From the NCBI RefSeq assembly GCF_000812945.1, contig NZ_JSYM01000003.1:124001-188000 (forward strand): a DNA stretch of 64,000 nucleotides, read 5' to 3'. This stretch comes from Flavobacterium sp. AED. GTDB lineage: Bacteria > Bacteroidota > Bacteroidia > Flavobacteriales > Flavobacteriaceae. The notes under the pieces were generated by a model, which ran no database searches, was not told the origin of the DNA, and saw only the letters and a list, made by a program, of their open reading frames with translations. Below, piece after piece: positions 45,762-55,351 of this stretch. A program made the translations under genes and the position numbers. Positions within the stretch are counted from its first letter, which is position 1; the number at the start of each line of letters is the position of its first letter.

Positions 45762-46631
45762 ATGGAAACTGTTTTAGAAAATACTTTACCTATAGGAAAA
45801 CCGAAATGGTTGAAGGTAAAACTCCCAATTGGCCAAAAATATACAGAGCTTCGCGGCTTAGTAGATAAATATAGTTTGAACACGATTTGTACTTCCGGAA
45901 GTTGTCCAAATATGGGCGAATGTTGGGGTGAAGGTACGGCTACATTCATGATTTTAGGAAATGTATGTACGCGTTCTTGTGGTTTTTGTGGTGTAAAAAC
46001 CGGGAGACCAGAAACTGTGGATTGGGATGAGCCAGAAAAAGTGGCGCGTTCTATCAAAATAATGAACATCAAACATGCCGTAATTACCAGCGTTGACAGA
46101 GATGATTTGAAAGATGGCGGTTCCATTATTTGGATTGAAACCGTAAAAGCCATTCGCAGAATGAACCCAAATACGACACTGGAAACATTGATTCCTGATT
46201 TTCAAGGTATCGAAAGAAATATTGACCGTATCGTGGAAGCTAATCCTGAAGTAGTATCGCATAATGTAGAAACCGTTCGCAGGCTCACTCGTGAAGTACG
46301 TATTCAAGCTAAATATGACCGAAGTCTGGAAGTATTGCGTTACTTGAAAGAAAAAGGAATTAATAGAACGAAGTCAGGAATCATGCTGGGTCTTGGTGAA
46401 AAAGAAGAAGAAGTTTTTCAAACGATGCGCGATTTACGCGAAGCAAATGTTGATATTGTAACGATAGGCCAATACTTGCAACCAAGTAAAAAACACTTGC
46501 CGGTAAAGGAATTCATAACACCGGATCAGTTTGCAATATATGAAAAATTTGGCTTGGAATTAGGATTTCGTCATGTAGAAAGCGGGCCATTAGTTCGTTC
46601 TTCTTATAAAGCACAAAAACATATTTTATAA
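45762..46631 (+). CDS. lipA: Lipoyl synthase
   Basis: Radical SAM enzyme that inserts two sulfurs into protein-bound octanoyl chains, 289 residues, usual length. The auxiliary cluster ligands are in [14 protein letters not shown] and the radical SAM cluster ligands in [21 protein letters not shown] and SGIMLGLGE are conserved, and the auxiliary-cluster serine sits in [11 protein letters not shown]. Lipoylated E2 subunits and glycine cleavage H protein are its targets. No lipB is adjacent. Confidence 0.97.
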   Translation: METVLENTLPIGKPKWLKVKLPIGQKYTELRGLVDKYSLNTICTSGSCPNMGECWGEGTATFMILGNVCTRSCGFCGVKTGRPETVDWDEPEKVARSIKIMNIKHAVITSVDRDDLKDGGSIIWIETVKAIRRMNPNTTLETLIPDFQGIERNIDRIVEANPEVVSHNVETVRRLTREVRIQAKYDRSLEVLRYLKEKGINRTKSGIMLGLGEKEEEVFQTMRDLREANVDIVTIGQYLQPSKKHLPVKEFITPDQFAIYEKFGLELGFRHVESGPLVRSSYKAQKHIL

Positions 46632-46634
46632 AAA

Positions 46635-46682
46635 GTTTATTTGTTTAATCGGTTAATCGGTTAACTAAATAAACGAATAAAC
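46635..46682. repeat. Inverted repeat between lipA and gap
   Basis: GTTTATTTGTTTA (46635-46647) pairs with TAAACGAATAAAC (46670-46682) with one G-T pair. The loop holds the tandem AATCGGTTAATCGGTTAA. The gap start codon lies eight bases after the second arm, so folding would affect the gap leader. It may terminate lipA. Confidence 0.5.
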
Positions 46683-46690
46683 GAATCCAT

Positions 46691-47695
46691 TTGAAAACAA
46701 GAATTGCCATTAATGGTTTTGGAAGAATTGGTCGAAATTTATTTCGCTTACTTTTAAACCATCCTACCATTGAAGTCGTTGCCATAAATGATATTGCTGA
46801 TAAAAAAACCATGGCGCATTTAGTGAAATACGATAGTATTCATGGAGTTTTACCATTTACAGTAAGTCCTGATGAAAAAGGTTTTTCTATAGATGGAAAA
46901 CATTTTTTGTTCTTTCACGAAAAAAGTATTTCCAACTTAGATTGGAAAAGTTTAGACATCGATTACGTAATTGAGTCGACTGGAAAATACCACACTTTTG
47001 AAGAAATAAATGCTCATGTTTTGGCTGGTGCCAAGAAAGTAATTCTTTCTGCGCCTTCAGAAGTAGACACAATAAAAACAGTTGTTCTGGGTGTAAACGA
47101 GAATATTCTTGATGGCACTGAAACTATTATATCTAACGCCAGCTGCACAACGAATAATGCGGCGCCAATGATGAAAATCATTGATGAGCTTTGCGGCATT
47201 GAGCAAGCCTATATTACTACTATTCACTCGTATACTACAGATCAAAGTTTACATGATCAACCACATAAGGATTTACGCAGAGCACGAGGAGCAAGTCAAT
47301 CCATAGTTCCTACAACTACTGGTGCAGCTAAGGCATTGACAAAAATTTTTACTAAATTGCAAGGAAAAATTGGTGGATGCGGTATTAGAGTCCCAGTTCC
47401 CGATGGTTCCTTGACGGATATTACATTCAATGTAAAACGAGCAGTTACCATAAACGAAATAAATGCTGCTTTCAAAACCGCAGCACAAACTAACTTAAAA
47501 GGGATTCTCGATTATACTGAAGATCCAATTGTTTCTGTAGATATTATTGGAAATAGAAACTCTTGTCTTTTTGATGCCCAACTCACCTCAGTAATAGATA
47601 AAATGGTGAAAGTAGTAGGTTGGTATGACAATGAAATAGGGTATTCGTCTAGAATTATTGATTTAATTCTTTTGGTAGAAAGCAAGAAAAATTAA
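46691..47695 (+). CDS. gap: Glyceraldehyde-3-phosphate dehydrogenase, TTG start
   Basis: The 334-residue protein has the Rossmann loop INGFGRIGRNLFRLL from residue 6 and the catalytic Cys in SNASCTTNN. HSYTTDQSLHDQPHKDLRRARGAS and GWYDNEIGYSSR are conserved. It oxidises GAP with NAD(P)+ and phosphate. The only start that includes the full Rossmann strand is TTG at 46691; no ATG is available before residue ~40. Flavobacteria often have more than one gap gene, so this may be the secondary one. Confidence 0.94.
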   Translation: MKTRIAINGFGRIGRNLFRLLLNHPTIEVVAINDIADKKTMAHLVKYDSIHGVLPFTVSPDEKGFSIDGKHFLFFHEKSISNLDWKSLDIDYVIESTGKYHTFEEINAHVLAGAKKVILSAPSEVDTIKTVVLGVNENILDGTETIISNASCTTNNAAPMMKIIDELCGIEQAYITTIHSYTTDQSLHDQPHKDLRRARGASQSIVPTTTGAAKALTKIFTKLQGKIGGCGIRVPVPDGSLTDITFNVKRAVTINEINAAFKTAAQTNLKGILDYTEDPIVSVDIIGNRNSCLFDAQLTSVIDKMVKVVGWYDNEIGYSSRIIDLILLVESKKN

Positions 47696-47715
47696 CAATA
47701 AAAATTTAGTTATAA

Positions 47716-49881
47716 ATGAAATACCTTTTCATTTTTATCTTTTTTTTAAATTCGGTTCTGTATTCTCAAATCAATGAGAAAACAGATAGCATTTCATATT
47801 ACAGTAATTTAAGTAAATCCAATATCTTAAATAATAAATACAAGAATGCCCTTTTATACACACAAAAAGCAATAAATTATACTAAGGAAATTAGCGATGT
47901 CCAAGCTCAGGCGAATCAAACGTATAACTTAGGTAAAATTTATTTTGATTTAAAAAAGTATAGTGATGCTATTGAAACTTTTCATAAAAGCATCGCATTA
48001 TATAAAAATTTAAAACCAACGGTCACATACGCCTATTCTTATTATTATCTAGGAATATGCTATGTAGCAAAATTAAATTTTGCTGATGCCAAAATTTGTT
48101 TCGACGAAACGCAATCACTATTTAATAATTTAAAAGTTACCGATACTGCCGAAATACTAACACTTCAAAGAGGAATAATCAGTAAATCGATAGGAAATTC
48201 AGAAGAAGCATCGACAATTTTTAAAACCATTATTGCAAAACCAGACAGTCCTGCAATATTAAATACTAAAGCAGAAGCCTTATATCAAATTGGGACTATT
48301 GAAGCTACAAAAGACAGATACAACTTGGCTTTAAATTATCTGAATAAAGCATTAGAACTAAATGAAAAGAATGAAAATTTAGAGCAAAAATCAAATATTC
48401 TACTGGCATTAAGTTCAGTATATGAAAAAATGTTGGATAAAAACAATGCCTATTCCTATTTGAAACAGCATCTTAATCTAAAAGAAAGTATTTCAATTTT
48501 AAATAATGAAAGACTTGGAATTGATGATTATGATAAATTTAAAGAATCCGAACGTTTAAAAGAATTAGCACAAGTTAACCAAGAAAATAAACAGCAGGAA
48601 AAAGCAAATAAATTTTCTAAATTAATTAGTATCCTCGCAATAGCTTTAATATCAATACTATCGTTATTAAGTTTGTCTTTGTATAAAAACAACATCATTA
48701 GAACGCAGTCCAATCAAATGTTAAAAGAAAAAAATAAAGAATTGGAAATCGCTAAAGAGAAAGCAGAAAGAGCTTCTAATGCAAGATCTGAATTTTTATC
48801 GACTGTAAGCCATGAACTTCGAACACCGCTGAACGCTATAAATGGAATCGCTCATTTATTATTAGAAGAAAAGCCTAAAAAATCCCAAATGAACTATTTG
48901 TCTTCCTTAAAATTTTCTGGAGATTATCTGACAAAGTTTATAAATGAAATTCTGGAAATTAATAAAATTGATTCCAATAAGCTTGAAATAGAATATATAA
49001 ACTTTAACCTTAAACGATTATTAGAAGACATCCAGAACTCTTTAAAAGAATTAGCTTGTGTGAACAACAACAAGTTTAACCTCGAAATTGACTCTTCAAT
49101 TCCTGATTATTTGATTGGTGATCCTACAAAATTATCCCAGATAATGATGAATCTGATTAACAATGCACTTAAATTTACAAAAAACGGTGATGTTAGTGTA
49201 ATTGCAAAACTTCATTCTTTGGAAGATAAAAATGCAACTTTATATTTTGAAGTAATTGATACAGGAATTGGAATTCCGGCAGACAAATTACAAAGTGTTT
49301 TTGATAGTTTTTCACAAGGTTCAATAGAAATCAATCGCAAATATGGTGGAACTGGTTTAGGTTTAACAATTGTAAAAAAAATAATTAAAATTCTGGGCGG
49401 AAGAATAAATTTAAATAGTGTAGAAGGAAAAGGCTCTTCTTTTTCATTCGAACTACAATTTAAACTAGGCTCGCAAGTAGTAAATATTGAAGAAAAACCA
49501 AAAACTTATGATGATTCTTCCTTAAAAAACAAAAAAATACTTTTAGTGGAAGACAATAAAATTAATCAAATGATTACCGAAAAAATGCTTCACAATAAAG
49601 GAATATTTTGCAAAATAATTGACAATGGTGAAGATGCTATAGAAATAGTAAAAAACAATAAATTTGATTTGATTCTTATGGATGTCCATTTACCAGGAAT
49701 CAATGGAACTATTGCTACAGAAGAAATTAGAAAATTTGATACTAAAACACCTATCATTGCACTCACCGCTATCTCATTAGACGAAAATCGAGAGATGCTT
49801 TTATCCTTTGGCATGAATGATGTTGTTACCAAACCATTCATTCCAGAAGAATTCTATGCAGTAATTGCTAAAAATGTTTAG
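47716..49881 (+). CDS. TPR hybrid sensor histidine kinase
   Basis: The 721-residue protein has a signal peptide or N-terminal anchor (1-18), then tetratricopeptide repeats (about 35-280), one membrane helix (about 298-322) and a coiled coil (about 333-355). The HisKA domain has phospho-acceptor His366 in SHELRTPLNAI. The HATPase domain has QIMMNLINNALKFT, DTGIGIP and GGTGLGLTIVKK, and the C-terminal receiver has Asp656 in LILMDVHLPG. It senses an unknown periplasmic signal through the TPRs and has no output domain or adjacent response regulator, so its phosphorelay partner must be elsewhere. It is downstream of gap by 20 bases and convergent with the next gene. Confidence 0.93.
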   Translation: MKYLFIFIFFLNSVLYSQINEKTDSISYYSNLSKSNILNNKYKNALLYTQKAINYTKEISDVQAQANQTYNLGKIYFDLKKYSDAIETFHKSIALYKNLKPTVTYAYSYYYLGICYVAKLNFADAKICFDETQSLFNNLKVTDTAEILTLQRGIISKSIGNSEEASTIFKTIIAKPDSPAILNTKAEALYQIGTIEATKDRYNLALNYLNKALELNEKNENLEQKSNILLALSSVYEKMLDKNNAYSYLKQHLNLKESISILNNERLGIDDYDKFKESERLKELAQVNQENKQQEKANKFSKLISILAIALISILSLLSLSLYKNNIIRTQSNQMLKEKNKELEIAKEKAERASNARSEFLSTVSHELRTPLNAINGIAHLLLEEKPKKSQMNYLSSLKFSGDYLTKFINEILEINKIDSNKLEIEYINFNLKRLLEDIQNSLKELACVNNNKFNLEIDSSIPDYLIGDPTKLSQIMMNLINNALKFTKNGDVSVIAKLHSLEDKNATLYFEVIDTGIGIPADKLQSVFDSFSQGSIEINRKYGGTGLGLTIVKKIIKILGGRINLNSVEGKGSSFSFELQFKLGSQVVNIEEKPKTYDDSSLKNKKILLVEDNKINQMITEKMLHNKGIFCKIIDNGEDAIEIVKNNKFDLILMDVHLPGINGTIATEEIRKFDTKTPIIALTAISLDENREMLLSFGMNDVVTKPFIPEEFYAVIAKNV

Positions 49882-49887
49882 CAATTA

Positions 49888-50700
49888 CTAATATCTCAAA
49901 ATCAATTCTTTAACAAGACTTCTCACTTTTGGCTCTGCATTTTTAGCAGCTTCCAAAACTTCATCATGCGAAATAGTTCCTATACTTTCTTCATTTCCCA
50001 TATCAGTGATTACAGAAATGCCGAATGTTTCTAAATCCATGTGACGAGCCACAATCACCTCGGGAACTGTAGACATTCCTACGCAATCAGCACCGAGAAT
50101 TTTCACCATTCTATATTCAGCCAAAGTTTCAAAAGTAGGACCTTGCAAACCAAGATAAATGCCTTCGTGAACGTCAATATTTAATTCTTGCGCTAATTCA
50201 GTAGCTTTAGTAATCATTTTTCTAGAATACGGTTCGCTCATATTTACAAAACGAGGTCCAAAGCGTTCCTCATTTTTACCCCGCAAAGGATGTTCTGGTG
50301 TCATATTGATATGATCTGTAATCATGACAATAGAACCCACTTTATATTTTGGATTCACTCCTCCTGATGCATTTGAAACAATTAATTTTTCAACACCTAA
50401 AAACTTCATTACTCGCACCGGAAAAGTCACTTCTTTCATCGAATAGCCTTCGTAAAAATGAAATCGACCTTGCATGGCAACCACTTTTTTATCACCTATT
50501 GTTCCAAAAACCAATGCCCCTTTATGACCTTGAACGGTTGACACTGGAAAATTTGGAATTTCATTATAGGGCAATGTAAATTCTACTTTCATTTCATCCG
50601 TAAAACTGCCTAAACCTGACCCTAGAATCACACCATATTCTGGTGCAAAATTGATTCTTTCCTTAATAAAACTAACGGTTTCTTGTACTTGTTCCCACAT
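49888..50700 (-). CDS. punA: Purine-nucleoside phosphorylase
   Basis: The 270-residue protein has the trimeric (PNP/MTAP) form: LGSGLGSFTDEM, STVQGHKGALVFG, MQGRFHFYEGYS (phosphate site), VSNASGGVNPKYKVGSIVMITDHIN and GPTFETLAEYRM. Asn246-equivalent specificity lies in ISVITDMGNEES. It splits inosine or guanosine with phosphate in purine salvage. The symbol punA is given by family resemblance. It is convergent with the kinase gene. Confidence 0.93.
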   Translation of the reverse strand: MWEQVQETVSFIKERINFAPEYGVILGSGLGSFTDEMKVEFTLPYNEIPNFPVSTVQGHKGALVFGTIGDKKVVAMQGRFHFYEGYSMKEVTFPVRVMKFLGVEKLIVSNASGGVNPKYKVGSIVMITDHINMTPEHPLRGKNEERFGPRFVNMSEPYSRKMITKATELAQELNIDVHEGIYLGLQGPTFETLAEYRMVKILGADCVGMSTVPEVIVARHMDLETFGISVITDMGNEESIGTISHDEVLEAAKNAEPKVRSLVKELILRY

Positions 50701-50880
50701 AATTTAATCTAATTTATTTTAGAAAAAACTTCATAATACATCGTTTAAAATACTACTATTAGAAGTGATTTATAATCAAATATAGTTAAAAATATCAAGC
50801 CTAATTTAGGTGAAAAAGAATATTTTAAAAATCAAAAAATTAATTATTTTATTATTTTAATTCTAAGATAGTTTCCTTTT

Positions 50881-52773
50881 TTAATTTGATGGCTGTGAAT
50901 AAACGGTAACGACTGCTGTCGAAAAACAATTGTCTTTTTTAACAGTTACATTGTAATTTTGTCTTGAAGGAACATTTGTAAAAACAGCGTTAGTTTGAAA
51001 ATCTACATCATTTACACTATAAGTATATCCAGGTCCAATAGGCGAATTTACTGTTATAGTAGCTGTGTTTTGAGCTACTGATGGTTGTTCGATTGTTATA
51101 ATTGGAATTGCTACTGGCTCACACAATACGGTTAATGAAACTAAAGCTTGACTACAATTGTTTGGATTAGATATTTGACAAATTTGATATGTAAGTGTAT
51201 AATTTCCCGCAGGAGTTCCTTGAGAAACTACTACATCTACTCCAGATAAAGAAATACCAACATTGCTAGAATGAACAAAAGTAGTAGTTACTTCTGTTGG
51301 TAAAATACTATTTCCATTAAGTGTATCGTTAGCTAAAACATTTGCAAATCCTATTGAATTTGAGGATGAATTAACAATTGTTGCGGTATCATCAACAGCA
51401 GAGATGGTATCTAAAACATCATTAAAACATAACGTATTTGTATAAATAACTCCAGTACTAAAACCTATTGCACCGGTAGTTGAAAGCATTCTGCCTTCTA
51501 GATTACCATTTGCTCCCATAGTATTTGCTCCGTTATGAGCAATAAGAGTTCCTTTCATAAAAGTAAAAGTTCCCATAGAAACTGCACCTTCAGCTATCCA
51601 AAAAACATTACATCTTCGAGTTCCATTTGCCAAAATCACTTTCGACTGTGCAGCAGTTGTAAATGCTCCATCAAACTTAAAGATGAAAAGTGCATCAGGA
51701 TTTCCTTGACCGTCCAGCGTTATTGTTCCTGCTAAAGAACCTGCTCCTAAAATCGAATAAACTCCTGCATTTAAAGTTTCTCCACTCCCAAAAGCTGGCG
51801 TATGAGACATGTTTGTATTTGGTGTATTATAAAGTTGAACATAAGCAGATTCTAAATCAATTTTAGCTTGAGCTGTTTTAGCGTCAACATTATAAAAAGA
51901 TCCAGCTACAGTCGAACTTGCAAAACCACTTATATCGCCAGCATTTGACCCAATATCACCAATTATTCCAGATGTAGCAGCATTTGCAACAGCACCTTTA
52001 CTTGTAAAAAGAGCAAAATTGGCAACAGTTCCTAAAATAGTATTGTTACATGTATTTACACAACTTATCGGGATTGTAATTGGACCAGCCGGAGGATATG
52101 CCAAGCCAGGTCCAAAAGTTATTGCGCCTTCAGAAGAAAACATTCTTCCTTCTAGATTACTATTAGCGCCTACGGTAATTGCACCAGGATGGGCAATTAA
52201 AGTTCCTTTTGTAATGCTTGATGCTCCTATTGAAATTGCTCCTTCCGCAATCCAAAAGACATTACAAGCTCGAGTTCCATTACTCAATACTATAGTTGAA
52301 CTTGCTCCAGCGGAAAATCCGCCTTCAAACTTAATTATAAATGCTGCATTTGGATTTCCTTGACCATCGAGAGTAATACTACCTGCTAAAGATCCTGCAC
52401 CAGCAATGGAATAAACCCCAGGCGTAATAGTTTCACCACTCCCAAAAGCAGCAGCATGACTTGTATTAGTGACAAAAAGATCACTTAGATGAATATAAAC
52501 TCTAAGCAAATCAATTTTGGCTTGGGTAGTAATGGCATTTGCATTTTGTGGAATACCATTAAAACTAGTCGGTAAGCCAAATCCACTTATTGCTCCAACA
52601 TTTGTACCAATATCACCCGTAAATTGTGATGTTCCAATATTAGAAACTGCTCCAGTACCGGAATAAGCTTCAAAATTTGAAAGTGTTCCTAAATTTAAAA
52701 CTTGGGCAAAATTTACATTTGGAAATAAAAATAGAGCGATAGCTATTATACTATATAATTCTTTTTTTTTCAT
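50881..52773 (-). CDS. Two-domain ice-binding protein (DUF3494)
   Basis: The 630-residue protein has a signal peptide (MKKKELYSIIAIALFLFPNVNFA, cut before QVL). It carries two tandem DUF3494 ice-binding domains at about 24-235 and 240-450. Each has LGTLSNFEAYSG or LGTVANFALFTS at the start, TGDIGTNVGAISGFG-like loops, GSGETITPGVYSIAGAGSLAGSITLDGQGNPNAAFIIKF and a WIAEGA...KGTLIAH...LEGRM end. The last ~180 residues are Ig/BIG-like. No T9SS sorting tail is evident. DUF3494 proteins bind ice crystals through a flat beta-helix face, inhibit recrystallisation and occur in sea-ice and glacier bacteria. Confidence 0.92.
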   Translation of the reverse strand: MKKKELYSIIAIALFLFPNVNFAQVLNLGTLSNFEAYSGTGAVSNIGTSQFTGDIGTNVGAISGFGLPTSFNGIPQNANAITTQAKIDLLRVYIHLSDLFVTNTSHAAAFGSGETITPGVYSIAGAGSLAGSITLDGQGNPNAAFIIKFEGGFSAGASSTIVLSNGTRACNVFWIAEGAISIGASSITKGTLIAHPGAITVGANSNLEGRMFSSEGAITFGPGLAYPPAGPITIPISCVNTCNNTILGTVANFALFTSKGAVANAATSGIIGDIGSNAGDISGFASSTVAGSFYNVDAKTAQAKIDLESAYVQLYNTPNTNMSHTPAFGSGETLNAGVYSILGAGSLAGTITLDGQGNPDALFIFKFDGAFTTAAQSKVILANGTRRCNVFWIAEGAVSMGTFTFMKGTLIAHNGANTMGANGNLEGRMLSTTGAIGFSTGVIYTNTLCFNDVLDTISAVDDTATIVNSSSNSIGFANVLANDTLNGNSILPTEVTTTFVHSSNVGISLSGVDVVVSQGTPAGNYTLTYQICQISNPNNCSQALVSLTVLCEPVAIPIITIEQPSVAQNTATITVNSPIGPGYTYSVNDVDFQTNAVFTNVPSRQNYNVTVKKDNCFSTAVVTVYSQPSN

Positions 52774-52924
52774 CAGAATGAAATAAAATGGGATTTAGTT
52801 TGTTGCTTTATTAATGCTTTAAGGAGGATCCTTTATAGTGCATTTTTGTGAAGAATTTTCTAAAATCAACTTTCCATTATAATTGATTTAAGAAGTAAAC
52901 AATTGTTAAAATTGATTACAATGC

Positions 52925-52932
52925 CAAACCTA
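52925..52932 (-). promoter_or_regulatory. Weak -7 candidate for the ice-binding gene
   Basis: The minus strand reads TAGGTTTG, 151 bases before the start codon. A TTG stands 14 bases before it, which is short for the class. If used, the leader is about 150 nt and includes the palindromic AAGGATCCTCCTT region near 52820. Confidence 0.25.
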
Positions 52933-53068
52933 ATCTATAAAATAGTCAATTGATACTTTATATCTGTAAACAACCTAATACAACTGCTGAAATACCTTTA
53001 TTTCGATAAATTGAGTAATTAAATGTGCGAGCCCAGTTATTATACAAATTAAAAACCGCTAAAATACT

Positions 53069-54100
53069 TTATTGAAGATTTGAATTTTGATTGTTTAAAA
53101 TATAGTTCAAGATAACTTTATCAAAATTTTCACTTCCTGAAATAAAAGAACTTTTTATGGGCAAATAGAAAAGTTGCTCACTTGGCAAACTTCCTTTCAA
53201 TCGCACATAATCTTTTTCGGTAGTGATAATAAGGCTGTTTTGGGCTAAATTTTTAATTTCTAAAATATCTTTATCGGTAAAATTATGATGGTCCGGAAAA
53301 GACAAACAAGCATCATTTGTGTTCTTCAAATAAGTAAAAAACGGTTCGGGCTTGGCAATTCCTGCCACTAATACTTTACCAAGTGATTTAATTTCATCGA
53401 CTTTTATCTTTCTATTTTCAGAATAAATACAATCGTCATAATCGATGTAGGTAAAATACAATTCCTGATTTAAGGAAAGTTTCAATTTGTTTTTAATCTC
53501 CTTTTGCTCGTCAAGCGAAAGAGGAGAAGGACATTTTGTGACTATAATTATATTCCCTCTTTGAGCTCCACTTCTGCTTTCTCGTAAATTACCTGTTGGC
53601 AAGATAAAATCATCCGAATATAAATCGCCGTATGAAGTCAGTAAAATATAGAAACCTGCTTTCACTTTTCTATGCTGAAAAGCGTCGTCAAGCAAAATAA
53701 CTTCTGGTTTATTGGATTGAGAAAGTAGTTGTTCTATTCCATTTTTTCTGTTGGTATCAACTGCAACTTGAATATTTGGAAATTTTTGATAAAACTGAAA
53801 AGGCTCATCTCCAAGTATTGCAGCATTTGAATTGGCATCAGCCAAAATAAAACCTTCCGATTGTCTTTTATATCCACGGCTTAACGTGGCAATTTTATAT
53901 TTATCCGAAAGCAACCGAATCAAATATTCAATTTGAGGCGTTTTTCCAGTTCCGCCAACGCTGAGATTACCAACAGCAATAATAGGTAAATCAAAAGAAT
54001 AGGATTTTAAAATCCCTTTGTCGAAAAGGAAATTCCGAATACTAGTTATCAGACCATATAAAATGGCAAATGGAAACAGTATTTTTCGCAATAAATTCAT
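53069..54100 (-). CDS. lpxK: Tetraacyldisaccharide 4'-kinase
   Basis: The 343-residue enzyme phosphorylates the tetraacyldisaccharide-1-phosphate at the 4' position to lipid IVA at the inner membrane. Conserved: an N-terminal helix (about 8-25), the P-loop SVGGTGKTP (47-55), GYKRQSEG, DEPFQF, DDAFQHR and FPDHHNFT. It implies a standard lipid A outer membrane. It is monocistronic and divergent from the Nif3-like gene. Confidence 0.95.
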   Translation of the reverse strand: MNLLRKILFPFAILYGLITSIRNFLFDKGILKSYSFDLPIIAVGNLSVGGTGKTPQIEYLIRLLSDKYKIATLSRGYKRQSEGFILADANSNAAILGDEPFQFYQKFPNIQVAVDTNRKNGIEQLLSQSNKPEVILLDDAFQHRKVKAGFYILLTSYGDLYSDDFILPTGNLRESRSGAQRGNIIIVTKCPSPLSLDEQKEIKNKLKLSLNQELYFTYIDYDDCIYSENRKIKVDEIKSLGKVLVAGIAKPEPFFTYLKNTNDACLSFPDHHNFTDKDILEIKNLAQNSLIITTEKDYVRLKGSLPSEQLFYLPIKSSFISGSENFDKVILNYILNNQNSNLQ

Positions 54101-54250
54101 TTTACGAAAGTAGAATATTTTATCTTTATAAAAAAAGTTGATTTGTTTATTCGTTAATTTGTTAATTCGAAAAAAAATGAAAATGAAATCGAAGATTATT
54201 GCATCCGTTAGCCTTTTAGGCTCGGGTCACGAATACTAAAAAACTGAACG

Positions 54251-55348
54251 ATGAGTAAAATCAAAGAAATAATATCTGTACTCGAAGAAATGGCGCCACT
54301 CGCCTACGCTGAAGATTTTGACAATGTGGGTTTATTGGTTGGAGATCAAGAATCAGAAGCGACAGGTGTTTTAGTTTGTCATGATGCTTTAGAAAATATA
54401 ATTGACGAAGCGATTGCAAAAAACTGCAATTTGGTAGTTTGTTTTCATCCCATATTATTTTCGGGATTAAAAAAAATAACGGGCAAAAACTACGTGGAAC
54501 GAGCTGTTATCAAAGCCATAAAAAATGACATTGCCATTTATGCCGTTCACACCGCTTTGGATAATCATCAAGAAGGCGTAAATAAAATATTTTGTGATGC
54601 CTTGGGATTGGTTAATACTAAAATCCTGATTCCGAAGCAACATTTTATTCGAAAACTAGTAACCTATACGATTCCTGAAAATGCAGAAGAAGTGCGAAAT
54701 GCACTATTTGATGCCGGAGCTGGAACCATTGGAAATTATGAAAATTGCAGTTTTAATTCGAAAGGAATCGGAACCTATATGGGAAACGAACACAGCAATC
54801 CTCAAGTTGGTGAGCGATTCGAATTTGTACAAGGAGACGAAATCAAAATCGAAGTTACTTTCGAAAAACATTTAGAGACCAAAATTCTAAAAGCATTATT
54901 CAAAAGCCATGCCTATGAAGAAGTGGCCTATGAAATTTATGACTTGCAAAACCAACATCAAAATATTGGCTTAGGAATGATTGGCGAATTAGAAAATCCC
55001 ATAAAAGAAAAAGAGTTTCTGCTTTTTGCAAAAGAAAAAATGCAAAGTGGCGGAATTCGACATTCTAACTTTTTAGGAAAAGAAATAAAAAAAGTAGCCG
55101 TTCTTGGCGGAGCAGGAAGTTTTGCGATAAAAAATGCGATCCAGGCCGGAGCGGATGCTTATTTAACCGCTGATTTGAAATACCATCAGTTTTATGAAGC
55201 CGAAAATAGGCTTTTATTGGCCGATATTGGACATTTTGAAAGCGAACGCTATACAAAAAATTATATTGTTGAGTATCTTCGGAAAAAAATCCTTAATTTT
55301 GCAGTTATTTTATCAGAAGAAAATTCAAATCCAGTTAAGTACTTATAG
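54251..55348 (+). CDS. Nif3-like dinuclear metal-centre protein
   Basis: The 365-residue protein is the long form of the Nif3/YbgI family with a central PII-like insertion (about 125-235). The metal ligands are in CFHPILFSG, AVHTALDNHQEG and the C-terminal ADIGHFESE. Some relatives have GTP cyclohydrolase type 1 activity, others are of unknown function. It ends three bases before the next gene, which is the usual partner in Bacteroidota. Confidence 0.92.
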   Translation: MSKIKEIISVLEEMAPLAYAEDFDNVGLLVGDQESEATGVLVCHDALENIIDEAIAKNCNLVVCFHPILFSGLKKITGKNYVERAVIKAIKNDIAIYAVHTALDNHQEGVNKIFCDALGLVNTKILIPKQHFIRKLVTYTIPENAEEVRNALFDAGAGTIGNYENCSFNSKGIGTYMGNEHSNPQVGERFEFVQGDEIKIEVTFEKHLETKILKALFKSHAYEEVAYEIYDLQNQHQNIGLGMIGELENPIKEKEFLLFAKEKMQSGGIRHSNFLGKEIKKVAVLGGAGSFAIKNAIQAGADAYLTADLKYHQFYEAENRLLLADIGHFESERYTKNYIVEYLRKKILNFAVILSEENSNPVKYL

Positions 55349-55351
55349 AAT

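Noticed and set aside
54195..54235. Possible fourth AGCCC element near TTAGCCTTTTAGGCT
   Set aside because: Only a short hairpin is shared; the end motifs of copies A-C are missing.
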